49,945 nt of DNA from positions 1-49,945 of the forward strand of contig CAZFLD010000027.1 of NCBI GenBank assembly GCA_964519835.1. Direction: 5' to 3'. The position numbers were made by a program, and so were the translations under genes. This document shows positions 24,345 to 33,703 of the stretch, piece by piece. Below the pieces are notes generated by a model, which searched no databases, was not told the DNA's origin, and worked only from the letters and a program-made list of their open reading frames with translations. Position 1 is the stretch's first letter; each line of letters begins with the position of its first letter. The DNA comes from CAZFLD01 sp964519835 (GTDB lineage Bacteria; Spirochaetota; Spirochaetia; DSM-27196; CAZFLD01).

Positions 24345-26639
24345 ATGAAACGCGCGCTAGGCATAGCAGCACTTTTTCTCTTTGTAGCCGGTGCCCTGTT
24401 TGCACAGGAACCGGTGGCGATACTCGAATACTACGACGATGACTTTGAAGTCGTCATAACGGACGCCGACGGCAACGATTATGACTTTATCTCCTTTGGC
24501 ATGGAGCTCCTCCCGGGGGATACGATTACCACCTACGCATCCACGGCGGAGATACGCCTCGACCCCAACGGTACGATTATTAAAGTCGGCGAAGGCTCGG
24601 AGTTTACCATCGATTCCATCGCCGGTTACCAAGGCGCCGAGTCCAATGACTTTTCCATGACCGTCGGGCGCATACGCACCGTGGCGGCGTCCGTAGCCGG
24701 CGCAAGCTACAATTTACGCACTCCCACCTCCGTGGGAGGTGTTCGCGGCACCGAGCTTGTTAGGAACTACGTGCCCGACGAGGTGGACGAGCTGGGCGTC
24801 ATCAATGGCCAGGTAGAGTTTGTCAACACACAAACGGGCGAGAGCATAATGCTCGGCGCGGGGCAAGGAGCAGACGCCTTGGCCGAAGTCTTCGAGGCGG
24901 TTGAGTGGGCGCAAGACAAGTTTCAGCAGTTCCTCGAAGACCTGGACTTCCAGGAGCTCGACCCGACACAAGTCCCGCAGCGAGAGCAGGTCTCGGAAAC
25001 CGAGCCGGAGGATACGCAGCCGGATGACACCGAACCGGACGACACGGCCGATCAGCCCGCGGACACCGCCCCCGTGGTCGTTGAGCCCCCGCCCTCCGAT
25101 ATTGGCGACGGTGACGGAGAAGACGGCGAGGGAGAGCCCGCGGACGCCGCCGCCACAACGCCTTCATTCCTCGACGATGCAATGGGTTGGCTCGGCGACA
25201 TATTTGCCGCGGACATTGGATCGGTAACGCTCGACGGACAAACCTACGCCAAGGCGGTCCTCCAGCCGACCTTTGCGCTCGGCGACTTCCGCCTCGGCCT
25301 CTATTTGCCCATCATTTACCAAAACAACCTATTCGATCCCTCGGACTGGTACCGCCCAAAGGGGAACAACGAGTGGTCCTTTGGTACCGACGAGGCCTTT
25401 GCGGGTCAGGATAACGAAATCCTGCTTCGGATCGGCGATATTCTCAATGACTTGGCGCTCAAGATCCGCTTTATGGAGTACGGCGATATTCGCGACCCCT
25501 TCTTCTTTAAGGTCGGCAACGTCAGCGGCCTTACCGTTGGTCACGGGCTTCTTATGCGCAACTATGCCAACGACGCGGACTTCCCTGCCGTTCGGCGCAC
25601 CGGCGTCAACCTGGGAATTGATTTTGGTGCCGTCGGATTCGAAGCGGTTGTCAACGACCTTGGCGAACCGGAGGTCTTTGGTGGACGCTTCTACCTGCGG
25701 CCCTTCCACCCGAACTTTGGCTTGGCCTTTGGTCCAAGCGCCGTTGCCGATATCGACCCGGCAGGGGACCTCCCGGACACCAACACAAGCGGCGAAGCGG
25801 TGTTTGTCGAGACCCGGACGGCCGATCCGGCCTTCCTCAACGTGGCCTTTGACCTCGACCTCGGCATTGTCGAGAGCGATCCTTTCTCGATTGTGCTCTT
25901 TGCCGACGCCGGCGGAATGATACCGATCCTCGACAAAGCCATAACCGACGTCGATGGAAACACGGTGCCGGCAGGGCTGCGCACCGAGGCGCTTTTTACC
26001 ACAACCGACTCGGGCGTCGAGTTCAACAACTTTGGTGTCACCGCAGGTGTTTTGGGCAACATCTTTATTTTCGACTATCGCTTTGAGTTCCAGTGGTTCG
26101 ACGGCTTTTTCAAGCCCGGTTTTTACGACGAGAGTTACGACCGCCTCCGTGGTGAACGCGCACGGGACGTGGTGAACTACCTGAGGAACCCGGGAAACGC
26201 CGAATATGACCAGACCACGCTTGGCGTCTACGGCACTGGTTCCGCGACCATCGCGGAGGTGTTCTCAATTGAGTTGGGTTATCTGTGGCCATGGTACCTC
26301 GACGAAAACAACGAGCCGCAATACTCGGACAACGATCGCTTTGTTATTAAGCTCGGTGCCGAAGAGGGGCTTATCCCCTTGGGCATCACCGCGAACATCT
26401 CTTACGAGCGAACCAAGTTTATCCCGATGATTATCGGCGAGAACCAGGCGCTTACGCTATTTGACGCGAACACCGTGTTCAAAGGCGAGGTTGTTGTGCC
26501 GGTCGCACCCATTCTTGACTTCGCGGCCGTTGTTTCGACGGCGGTTAGGCGGGATTCGGCAGGCAACGTTATTTACAACGCCAACAACAGTCCCGAAATC
26601 GCCCCGACCATCAGCATTGAAACCCGCGTAGGCTTCTAG
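24345..26639 (+). CDS. FecR domain fused to an outer-membrane beta-barrel
   Basis: 764 residues. A signal peptide (residues 1-20) precedes a FecR-type periplasmic domain (about 25-180) with GDTITTYASTAEIRLDPNGT, GSEFTI, TVGRIRTVAAS and the closing LRTPTSVGGVRGTEL. Next comes a helical stretch, then an acidic Asp/Pro/Thr-rich linker (about 209-272). Last is a beta-barrel paralogous to the previous protein (GHGLLMRNYANDADFPAVRR, then VFGGRFYLRPF), ending in ETRVGF. FecR normally sits in the inner membrane and controls a sigma factor. Here the domain would be tethered to the outer membrane and no sigma factor is near. An AAGGAGG ribosome site precedes the ATG. Confidence 0.85.
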   Translation: MKRALGIAALFLFVAGALFAQEPVAILEYYDDDFEVVITDADGNDYDFISFGMELLPGDTITTYASTAEIRLDPNGTIIKVGEGSEFTIDSIAGYQGAESNDFSMTVGRIRTVAASVAGASYNLRTPTSVGGVRGTELVRNYVPDEVDELGVINGQVEFVNTQTGESIMLGAGQGADALAEVFEAVEWAQDKFQQFLEDLDFQELDPTQVPQREQVSETEPEDTQPDDTEPDDTADQPADTAPVVVEPPPSDIGDGDGEDGEGEPADAAATTPSFLDDAMGWLGDIFAADIGSVTLDGQTYAKAVLQPTFALGDFRLGLYLPIIYQNNLFDPSDWYRPKGNNEWSFGTDEAFAGQDNEILLRIGDILNDLALKIRFMEYGDIRDPFFFKVGNVSGLTVGHGLLMRNYANDADFPAVRRTGVNLGIDFGAVGFEAVVNDLGEPEVFGGRFYLRPFHPNFGLAFGPSAVADIDPAGDLPDTNTSGEAVFVETRTADPAFLNVAFDLDLGIVESDPFSIVLFADAGGMIPILDKAITDVDGNTVPAGLRTEALFTTTDSGVEFNNFGVTAGVLGNIFIFDYRFEFQWFDGFFKPGFYDESYDRLRGERARDVVNYLRNPGNAEYDQTTLGVYGTGSATIAEVFSIELGYLWPWYLDENNEPQYSDNDRFVIKLGAEEGLIPLGITANISYERTKFIPMIIGENQALTLFDANTVFKGEVVVPVAPILDFAAVVSTAVRRDSAGNVIYNANNSPEIAPTISIETRVGF

Positions 26640-26643
26640 GCGG

Positions 26644-28425
26644 GTGAGCTCGGAAAAAAGAGCATCCCGGAGGATCGCGGTCCTCCGGGAGTCAGTTGCA
26701 CGAAAGATAGCGGCCGGCGAGGTAATCGACCGGCCGTTTTCTGTTGTCAGGGAGCTTATCGACAACGCGATCGACGCGGGCGCCGACGACATCGAAGTAG
26801 AAATCGACTCCGGCGGCATTAAGCTGGTCCGAGTGCGGGATAACGGCTCGGGCATAGGCCGCGACGACCTCGAGATCTGCTGGCTCCCTCATGCCACGTC
26901 AAAGATCACAAGTGAAGACGACCTTCTGACAACTGCAAGCCTCGGATTCCGCGGGGAGGCGCTCTCAAGCATTGCACACGTCGCGCGGCTAACAATTACC
27001 AGCTCCCCACAGGATACCGACCCACACCGTCTTGTTGTGGACCAAGGCCGGCTGGTCGAGCTTACCCCAAGCCAATCGCCGCCGGGAACCACGGTGGAGG
27101 TAGCCGATCTCTTCTACGCCTATCCCGCTCGAAAGCGGTTCCTCAAACGTGTCCAATCTGAAAGCTCGGCGTGCCGTACCGTGGTGGTTGATAGGGCCCT
27201 CGCCTTTCCCGACGTTGCATTCCGGTTTATCGTTGACGGGAAGGATCGCCTTGTCCTCCCGGCGGCGGACAGGCTCTCTCGAGTCGTTCACGCATGCCTA
27301 GAGCCGGCTGAAGCATCCCTCCTGTACACCGCCAAGGGAACGGGAGACGGGTTTTCCGTTGAGGTCGTGATGGGAGACCCGGGGTTGATACGGCGGGACC
27401 GACGACGTATGGGCTTTTTTGTAAACGGGAGGCGCTTGTCGGACTTTGGCATGATCCAGGCTATCGAGCATGGGTACGCCGGCCACGTGGCCGGGGGCCT
27501 CTACCCTGTCTGTTTTGTGTTCGTCGCCATGGATCCCTCCCTTGTCGACTTCAACATCCACCCCGCCAAAAAAGAGGCACGATTCCGCAACTACGGCGAC
27601 CTGCACCACCGTGTGGCGAGCCTTGTTGCACAGCAACTAGACGCGGCGTCGCGAGAACGATTCGCAGACGGACCGCACGGGGTCGAGAAACCGCCTATCC
27701 GGCCCGGTCCCCCCGCGGGCTCCGGGCGCGGCGGTCTATCACACAGGCGTCCTATGCGGCCCTTTGAGCCAATCGACTGGACTGCGTTTGAGGCGCCGCA
27801 GCCGGACAGCGTCGACACGCCACGGGCGCCTGCATCAATAAGCTCGCCAACCGACCCACCGTTTTACTACCTCGGACCACTCGGTTCGCTGTTTTTGGTT
27901 GCGGAGTACCAAGGCGGCTTGATCGCAGTGGACAAACACGCCGCCCATGAGCGTCTTCTTTTTGATCGACTACGCGAGAGACCGGGCTCGCAGCCCCTTC
28001 TTGTGCCCCTTGGATTTGATCTGGAGGAGGATGAGTCTCAGCACCTGGAGAAGGTACGGCAGGATCTCGAGCAAACCGGAATAAAAGTACATCACGTAGG
28101 CGAACAAGCGTGGGAGCTACGGGCGGTACCCGTCGGTTTTTCCGGCACCGAAGCATCTATTGTGACGGCGATTCGGAATCGAATCGCCACCACCCGCGCC
28201 CTCACGGCGGCACTTTTTGCCGACATTGCCTGCAAAGCCGCCGTCAAAGACGGCGATTACGTCGACGACACTACGGCAATCACGATCATCGAGGGGGTAC
28301 TCAAGCTCGACACGCCGCGCTGTCCTCACGGTCGTCCGATCTACTTCGAAGTGACACATGACGCGATGTTGCACGGCGTGGGCCGCGAACCGGACGGCCA
28401 TCGGCCCCACGACGGCACGTTCTAA
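26644..28425 (+). CDS. mutL: DNA mismatch repair protein MutL
   Basis: A 593-residue mismatch-repair ATPase that links MutS recognition to strand removal. The N-terminal GHKL ATPase motifs are all present: ELIDNAIDAGADDIEVE, DNGSGI, ATSKI and LGFRGEAL. The C-terminal dimerisation domain carries the MutL endonuclease signs: DKHAAHERLLFD (the usual final Glu is Asp), ACKAAVKDG and CPHGRPIYFEV. So it is probably a nicking MutL rather than a MutH-dependent one. It starts with GTG 4 bases after the FecR-barrel gene and has no clear ribosome site. Whether it shares that transcript is unclear. The length is normal. Confidence 0.95.
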   Translation: MSSEKRASRRIAVLRESVARKIAAGEVIDRPFSVVRELIDNAIDAGADDIEVEIDSGGIKLVRVRDNGSGIGRDDLEICWLPHATSKITSEDDLLTTASLGFRGEALSSIAHVARLTITSSPQDTDPHRLVVDQGRLVELTPSQSPPGTTVEVADLFYAYPARKRFLKRVQSESSACRTVVVDRALAFPDVAFRFIVDGKDRLVLPAADRLSRVVHACLEPAEASLLYTAKGTGDGFSVEVVMGDPGLIRRDRRRMGFFVNGRRLSDFGMIQAIEHGYAGHVAGGLYPVCFVFVAMDPSLVDFNIHPAKKEARFRNYGDLHHRVASLVAQQLDAASRERFADGPHGVEKPPIRPGPPAGSGRGGLSHRRPMRPFEPIDWTAFEAPQPDSVDTPRAPASISSPTDPPFYYLGPLGSLFLVAEYQGGLIAVDKHAAHERLLFDRLRERPGSQPLLVPLGFDLEEDESQHLEKVRQDLEQTGIKVHHVGEQAWELRAVPVGFSGTEASIVTAIRNRIATTRALTAALFADIACKAAVKDGDYVDDTTAITIIEGVLKLDTPRCPHGRPIYFEVTHDAMLHGVGREPDGHRPHDGTF

Positions 28426-28451
28426 CGCCGCCACAACGTATAGCTCGGCAT

Positions 28452-28480
28452 CCGGCCGGCCGACGGACAACACCGGCCGG
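28452..28480. terminator. GC-rich stem between convergent mutL and TPR genes
   Basis: Two copies of the self-complementary CCGGCCGG (28452-28459 and 28473-28480), 13 bases apart, can pair to form an 8-bp stem. The site lies in the 100-base gap between two convergent genes. No T run follows, so it may be a bidirectional terminator of the non-classical kind. Confidence 0.45.
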
Positions 28481-28525
28481 GACGCTTATAGCCTGGGTAG
28501 CGGTATACCAACAGCGCGATCGGTT

Positions 28526-30748
28526 CTATAGGGAGGCGAGGAGCGCCTCCACCTCGTCACGCGCTGCGTAGTCAGGATTCTGATTCAAAAGCTGCGTGAG
28601 AATTGTCTCAGCAGCCTCAGAGTCCTCCATGGCGACCAAGATTTCGCCGAGACGATGATACGCCTGCCAGTACGCCGGATCGATTTTGATCAGCTCGAGC
28701 AGGGCATCCTCAGCGCGCACAAGATTTCCCGCGCCGATATGGGCCAGCGCAAGGTTGTAGCGCATTAAGGTAGCATTGGGACGCATCGAGACCGCCACCT
28801 GATAGTGGCGGATCGCATCGGGGTAGAGCTCCATGCCCAGGTAGACGTTTCCAAGATTGTTGTTGACTTCCAGGGAATCCGGATTTATGGAGTGCGCGGC
28901 AACGAGGAAATCGAGAGCCTGCTCGTACATGCCTTCGTCGTCGAGGATTCGCCCCATCTCGACAAGGGCGTTTACGTAGGTGCTGTTTAACCGGATTGCT
29001 TGGGAGAGGGCCGCGATAGCCCCGTCAACATTGCCGACTCGCTCACGCAGCTGACCGAGTGTATAGAAGTACTCGGCCGTACTGGAGTCGAGGGACACAG
29101 CTTGCTCTGCGTACTGGAGCGCGGAATCAAACTCTTGCGAGTCCATTTTGACGATAGCCAAGTTGTGGTTGTTCACTGCGCTGCCGGGGTCGAGGTCTAC
29201 CGCTCGCTGGTAGTATCGCTCCGCCTCGGTGAGGTTATCGTTACGGTAGTAGGCGGCCGCCAGTCGGGCATTGTAGCCGGCATTCCCGGAGTCGAGGCCC
29301 ACGGCGCTACGCAAGGCGTCGACGGCGCCGGCGACATCAGCTCGGGAGAGGAGTATCGAACCGATGCGGTTGTACGCCCGCGCATCGTCCGACCTTATCT
29401 GGGTTGCAAAACGAAAGGCGTCAAGTGCGCGCGACTGATCGGACAGTGCCAGGTTTGTGATGCCCAGGTTGTAGTAGGCATTTGGGTAGTAGGCGTTGAG
29501 GTTAACGGCGTTTTGATAACTCGAACGGGAGTCACGGAAGTAGCGTACCTGCGCCTGCGATCCGTCCCGTTCCTGTTGCCCGGCCCGGAACTGGGCGTTA
29601 CCCAGGGCATAGTACACCTCGGCGCTATCGGGGTTTAGCCGTGCCGCCGCCGTCAATTCCCTGATAGCCTCGTCAAAGAGCTCGGTTTGCTGGTAGATCA
29701 ACCCTAAGACGTAGTGTGGCTCCCACAGGCTGTCGTCCAAATCGATGGCGCGGTTGGCGTTGCGTATTGCACGGTCCACGAGATCCGAATCCCGGGGATC
29801 CTGCTCGAAGTACGACCGGGCGATTCCGGAAATGGCTGCGGCGAAGTTGTTCTCGATCTCCAGCACCTGATCAAACAGGTCTCGGGCCACACTGAAATTC
29901 TCTTCTTCGCGGGCCTCGTGCGCCTCGGCCATCAGGTCTCGAATCTGCTCCTGTCGCCGTCGTTCCGCCTCGAGTCGCGCCTCTTCTTCACGACGCTGTT
30001 CCTCGTTCAAGCGGGCGAGCTCCTCTTGCCGTCGCTGCTCCTCTTGCCGTCGTTGCGCGTCTTCCTCGGCCTGACGAGCCTCCTCTTCTGCTTGCCGTCG
30101 CTCTTCTTCCTGGCGCTGCTGCTCGGCCAGCTGCCGAGCCATTTCCGCCTCCGCCTCCCGACGGCGCGCTTCCGCTTCGGCTTCCCGCGCCCGGGCCTCA
30201 CGCTCGCGGGCGGCGACCTCGGCACGCTGCCGTTCTGCTTCAACGGCCTCCGGGTCCACCTCCGCAGCCCGGCGCGCCGAGACAATCCGGTCCCGGAGGG
30301 CTGTTGCCTCGGCATCATCGCCATTCTGCAGCAGAATCCGATCCACCAGATCCAGAGCCCGTTGGTACTCGCCGTTGTCGAGGTAGTCATGAGCGAGGCG
30401 GAGTATGTTTTCCCGCTCACGTGCAGCCGCGTCGTTATCGTCGGACGCCGCCTCCGCGGCGCGTCGTGCGGCGAGTATCGCCTGCCGCAGGTCGCGGGCA
30501 TCTTGGTCCTCGGCATCCTGAAGCAAAAGCTCGTCCACAAGATCCAGCGCCCGTTGGAACTCACCATTTTCCAGGTAGTCGCTCGCCAGGCTCAGGGCGT
30601 TTAGACGCAGGCGGTTCTCCGCCTGGTCTTCACTTCCGCGGTCCTCCGGGCGGCCGGACAGAGCAACGATAAGCACTACCGCGGCGGCGACGGCAAGAAC
30701 CGACCCGCCGATGATAAATATCAGCTTTTTATTGGAGCCGTAATACAT
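28526..30748 (-). CDS. Membrane-anchored TPR protein with Glu/Arg-rich coiled coil
   Basis: 740 residues. One N-terminal membrane anchor (residues 9-30) is followed by two near-copies of a TPR-like unit (about 47-99 and 115-163, both containing NGE-F/Y-QRALDLVD). A charged Glu/Arg/Gln coiled coil covers about 165-280, and then some twelve TPR repeats (about 285-740) such as YYALGNAQFRAGQQ and ALDFLVAAHSINPDSLEVNN. It is a scaffold for protein contacts; the partners are unknown. A GAGGAA ribosome site precedes the ATG. It lies 24 bases downstream of another TPR/coiled-coil gene on the same strand, so the two form an operon. Confidence 0.85.
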   Translation of the reverse strand: MYYGSNKKLIFIIGGSVLAVAAAVVLIVALSGRPEDRGSEDQAENRLRLNALSLASDYLENGEFQRALDLVDELLLQDAEDQDARDLRQAILAARRAAEAASDDNDAAARERENILRLAHDYLDNGEYQRALDLVDRILLQNGDDAEATALRDRIVSARRAAEVDPEAVEAERQRAEVAAREREARAREAEAEARRREAEAEMARQLAEQQRQEEERRQAEEEARQAEEDAQRRQEEQRRQEELARLNEEQRREEEARLEAERRRQEQIRDLMAEAHEAREEENFSVARDLFDQVLEIENNFAAAISGIARSYFEQDPRDSDLVDRAIRNANRAIDLDDSLWEPHYVLGLIYQQTELFDEAIRELTAAARLNPDSAEVYYALGNAQFRAGQQERDGSQAQVRYFRDSRSSYQNAVNLNAYYPNAYYNLGITNLALSDQSRALDAFRFATQIRSDDARAYNRIGSILLSRADVAGAVDALRSAVGLDSGNAGYNARLAAAYYRNDNLTEAERYYQRAVDLDPGSAVNNHNLAIVKMDSQEFDSALQYAEQAVSLDSSTAEYFYTLGQLRERVGNVDGAIAALSQAIRLNSTYVNALVEMGRILDDEGMYEQALDFLVAAHSINPDSLEVNNNLGNVYLGMELYPDAIRHYQVAVSMRPNATLMRYNLALAHIGAGNLVRAEDALLELIKIDPAYWQAYHRLGEILVAMEDSEAAETILTQLLNQNPDYAARDEVEALLASL

Positions 30749-30772
30749 GGCATTCCTCGTCCTACCGACAGA

Positions 30773-31570
30773 TTACTCAGCGATATCGAGCTCTTCCTCG
30801 GTCTGTTCAATGTCTTCGTTTTCCGCTTCAAGGTTGGTGGTCTCGTTTGTGGCGGAATTGAGGGAGTCGAGGACCGATCCTAGAAGCTCCTGGCGTCGCC
30901 GTTCCGCTTCCAGGCGCCGCGCTTCTTCCTCCTGGCGCCTCCGTTCTTCGGCCAGGCGACGTTCTTCCTCTTCACGGCGGCGTTGCTCCTCAGCCTCACG
31001 TTGCCGCCGCTCCTCTTCCTCCTGCCGCATTCGTTCCGCTTCGATTTCGGAGGCCAACGCGGCAATCATTCGCTCGATTGCCGATTTTTGGGGTGTATTT
31101 GGCTCGAGCTCGAGGTACCGGCCGTAGTCGGCGATCGCCTGCTCGTAGTCCTCGACGGAGACCGAGGCGTTCGCACGGTTCAGATAGGCCGGGGCGAAGT
31201 TTGGTGCCGCCGTGATGGCTTGGTCGTAGGCATCCATGGCGTCGGCCGCTCGGCCCATGGCCCAAAGATTGTTGCCCATGTTAAACGAAGCCCGCGCCCG
31301 AGGCACTCCGGTCACGGACAAAGCCCGTTCGAGAATCCCGACCGCCTCCTCGTTGCGCCCGAGTTGCTCGTAGGCGATAGCCAAGTACAGGTACGTCTGA
31401 GGATTTCCCGAGTTTTGTTGCAGGGATGACCTCAGCACGGCCGCCGCCTCGAGGGGTTTGTTCTCCCGCAGCAAGGCTTCACCTTGCTCGAAAAGACTCT
31501 GGGCCGACAAGCCTTGCACACAAACAACGGCAATAAATGCAATTAGCACACCGAGTGCGGGCCGGACCAC
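30773..31570 (-). CDS. Secreted TPR protein with C-terminal charged coiled coil
   Basis: 265 residues from a GTG at 31570. A signal peptide (VRPALGVLIAFIAVVCVQGLSA) is followed by three to four TPR repeats (AYEQLGRNEEAVGILERAL, GNNLWAMGRAADAMDAYDQA, NRANASVSVEDYEQAIADY). A Glu/Arg-rich coiled coil then leads to an acidic tail. It is presumably periplasmic. The frame is open back to 31816, but that part lies antisense to the divergent gene; a TTG at 31600 is another possible start. It shares its layout (TPR plus RREEEERR-type coil) with the downstream gene, and the two may form a complex spanning the periplasm. Confidence 0.78.
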   Translation of the reverse strand: MVRPALGVLIAFIAVVCVQGLSAQSLFEQGEALLRENKPLEAAAVLRSSLQQNSGNPQTYLYLAIAYEQLGRNEEAVGILERALSVTGVPRARASFNMGNNLWAMGRAADAMDAYDQAITAAPNFAPAYLNRANASVSVEDYEQAIADYGRYLELEPNTPQKSAIERMIAALASEIEAERMRQEEEERRQREAEEQRRREEEERRLAEERRRQEEEARRLEAERRRQELLGSVLDSLNSATNETTNLEAENEDIEQTEEELDIAE

Positions 31571-31631
31571 AGAACGGTCCGATTTGACAGAGGAGGTCAA
31601 TCGATTTAGTCTTTCGCGGTATGGAGAACAA

Positions 31632-32999
31632 GTGATTCTTCCAATCATTGCCATTATAATCCTCGGTGCCGCAATCGTTGTCTTTACGGTTTTCCTCATT
31701 CGAAACTTTGTTGCACCAAAACAAATCGACGGCATTGTTAAGCTCATTAAACAAGACAGGGCGTCACAGGCGGTCAAGGCGGCAAAAAAGATCATCGTCC
31801 GCGAACCGCGCAGCACCGACGCCCACTACCTCCTTGGCATGGCCTACGAGAAGGAAGGCAAAGAAGAACTGGCACTGATGGAGTACCAGACCGTCAATCA
31901 ACTCGGCCTTTTTACTAGTATCACACAAGAGAGCCCCTTTCGGGAACGGATTGCACGACTATATACAAAGTTTAATCAGCCGGAGGAGGCCCTCAAAGAA
32001 TACCTCCTCTTAGCCAAACGGGAGCCAAACAATCCGGGGGTGTTATTCGAGATCGGCTCGCTGTTCGAGTCCCGCAACCGGTCCGACAAGGCGGCTCATT
32101 ACTACAAAAAGGCCATCGATCTCGACGCCAAAAACGGGCAGGCCCACTTTCGCCTTGGCTCGCTGTTCTACAAGGCAAAGCGACCGGCAGAAGCCAAGGA
32201 GTTCCTGGACAAGGCCATCAAGCTTAATCCGGACAACCTCAAAGCCAACTACTACTTGGGAAAGATACTCAAGGACAACCGCGACTGGCAGCCGGCGCTG
32301 TCGTTTTTAGAGAAAGCTTCCAAAGACCCGGAATTCAAGGCCAAGGCCCTTGTAGAGCGGGGCGGCGCATACATGCAGATGAGCCAATTCGAGCGGGCGA
32401 TCCCGGAGCTCCAGCGCGCAGTAAAAGCCGCCCCGTCCGCTGGAAGCCCGGAGGCGCTCTATGCCCGGTACTTTTTGTCCGTGGCCTTTGAAAAAACTCG
32501 CCAGATAGAACCTGCAATCGAACAGTGGGAGGCCATCTACAGCCAAAAACCTGGATTCCGTGACGTCGCTGAGAAGTTGAGCCAGTACCAGGAGCTTCGC
32601 ACCGACGACCGGGTCAAAGACTATATGACCGCGGGGCCCGAAGAGTTCCTGCAGCTCTGTACCGGCATCGTAGACGCCATGGGGCTTACGGTGCGCGACG
32701 CGACAAGTGTTGGCGAGGGCTGCCGCATCGTTGCGGTAGAATCCCAATCCAAATGGCGCAACGCGCGTAAGTTGCCAAAGCTTATTCGGTTCCTGCGCCT
32801 TACCGATCCCGTAGACGAACCGACCATACGTGAGGCCAACGAGGAGATGAAAAAACAAAGCATCACTCGGGGGGTTGTTGTATCAAGCTCCGACTTTACG
32901 AGGCGGGCAAAGAGCTTTGCTGAGTCCAGACCGGTGGATCTCTATGGTCGAGAGCAGCTGCAAACGCTCCTCAAGCGGAGCGACGCGCAAATCTCGTGA
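31632..32999 (+). CDS. Membrane-anchored TPR protein with Mrr-like C-terminal domain
   Basis: 455 residues. An N-terminal membrane segment (PIIAIIILGAAIVVFTVFLI) is followed by six to eight TPR repeats (about 35-330). The last ~100 residues resemble the restriction-endonuclease-like fold of Mrr. RGVVVSSSDFTRRAKSFAE matches the conserved second half of Mrr, and VDLYGREQLQTLL matches its final helix. The catalytic D...E/QxK is not clear; IVAVESQSKW could be a remnant. The start is a GTG with GGAG 7 bases upstream; the longer frame would overlap the divergent gene. The last bases overlap the metallophosphoesterase start. Nuclease activity is doubtful. Confidence 0.78.
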   Translation: MILPIIAIIILGAAIVVFTVFLIRNFVAPKQIDGIVKLIKQDRASQAVKAAKKIIVREPRSTDAHYLLGMAYEKEGKEELALMEYQTVNQLGLFTSITQESPFRERIARLYTKFNQPEEALKEYLLLAKREPNNPGVLFEIGSLFESRNRSDKAAHYYKKAIDLDAKNGQAHFRLGSLFYKAKRPAEAKEFLDKAIKLNPDNLKANYYLGKILKDNRDWQPALSFLEKASKDPEFKAKALVERGGAYMQMSQFERAIPELQRAVKAAPSAGSPEALYARYFLSVAFEKTRQIEPAIEQWEAIYSQKPGFRDVAEKLSQYQELRTDDRVKDYMTAGPEEFLQLCTGIVDAMGLTVRDATSVGEGCRIVAVESQSKWRNARKLPKLIRFLRLTDPVDEPTIREANEEMKKQSITRGVVVSSSDFTRRAKSFAESRPVDLYGREQLQTLLKRSDAQIS

Positions 33000-33703
33000 G
33001 AGTCCTCTGCGTTGCCGATCATATCGATCCCCTGGTGTACAGCGCCCACATAAAAGATCGATATGAGAACATAGACTTGGTTCTCAGCGCAGGCGACCTG
33101 CCCATGGATTATTTAGGATTCTTGGCAAGCAGCCTCAACAAACCCGTGGTTTTTGTATTTGGCAATCACAACCTCAAGCACCTAAACCGGTTTGGCGGAC
33201 GTTCCCGTAGTGTGCTGGAAGAACCGATTCAGAAAGTCTTTGTGAACTTTTTTGGAGCAACTCACGTTGGCGGGAAGGTCAAAAACATCAAGGGGCTTCT
33301 TATTGCGGGTCTCGGTGGCAGTAAGCGGTACAATAATGGGGAGAACCAGTTCACCGAGCGGCAGATGATGTGGAAAATCATTCGAATGATTCCAAGACTA
33401 TGGTGGAATCGCCTCGTCCACGGTAGGTTTTTGGACGTGTTCCTGGCCCACGCGGCTCCGCTTGGTCTGGGCGACAGGCCGGATCCGTGTCACGAAGGCT
33501 TTGGCGCTTTTTTGTGGTTTTTGGATAAATTCCGCCCGGCGGTTATGGTTCACGGACACATTCATCTCTACGACCTAAACGCCCGTAGAGAGCGATGGTA
33601 CAAAGGCGTCCCAATCATCAACGTTTACAACCACCACGTACTGGAACTCGAGGAGAAAGATGGAGCAATTCGTCCAACAAGAAGCAACACAAGACTTCAA
33701 TAA
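32996..33703 (+). CDS. Calcineurin-like metallophosphoesterase
   Basis: 235 residues with the five metal-site motifs of the family: VADHID at residues 6-11 (a variant of DxH), LVLSAGDLPMDY (GD), FGNHN (GNH), FLAHAAP (the single His) and MVHGHIHLYD (GHxH). It hydrolyses phosphodiester or phosphomonoester bonds; the substrate is unknown. The GTG start overlaps the upstream TGA, and its 3' end runs 44 bases into the ParB-like gene. The three genes are therefore tightly coupled. Confidence 0.9.
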   Translation: MRVLCVADHIDPLVYSAHIKDRYENIDLVLSAGDLPMDYLGFLASSLNKPVVFVFGNHNLKHLNRFGGRSRSVLEEPIQKVFVNFFGATHVGGKVKNIKGLLIAGLGGSKRYNNGENQFTERQMMWKIIRMIPRLWWNRLVHGRFLDVFLAHAAPLGLGDRPDPCHEGFGAFLWFLDKFRPAVMVHGHIHLYDLNARRERWYKGVPIINVYNHHVLELEEKDGAIRPTRSNTRLQ

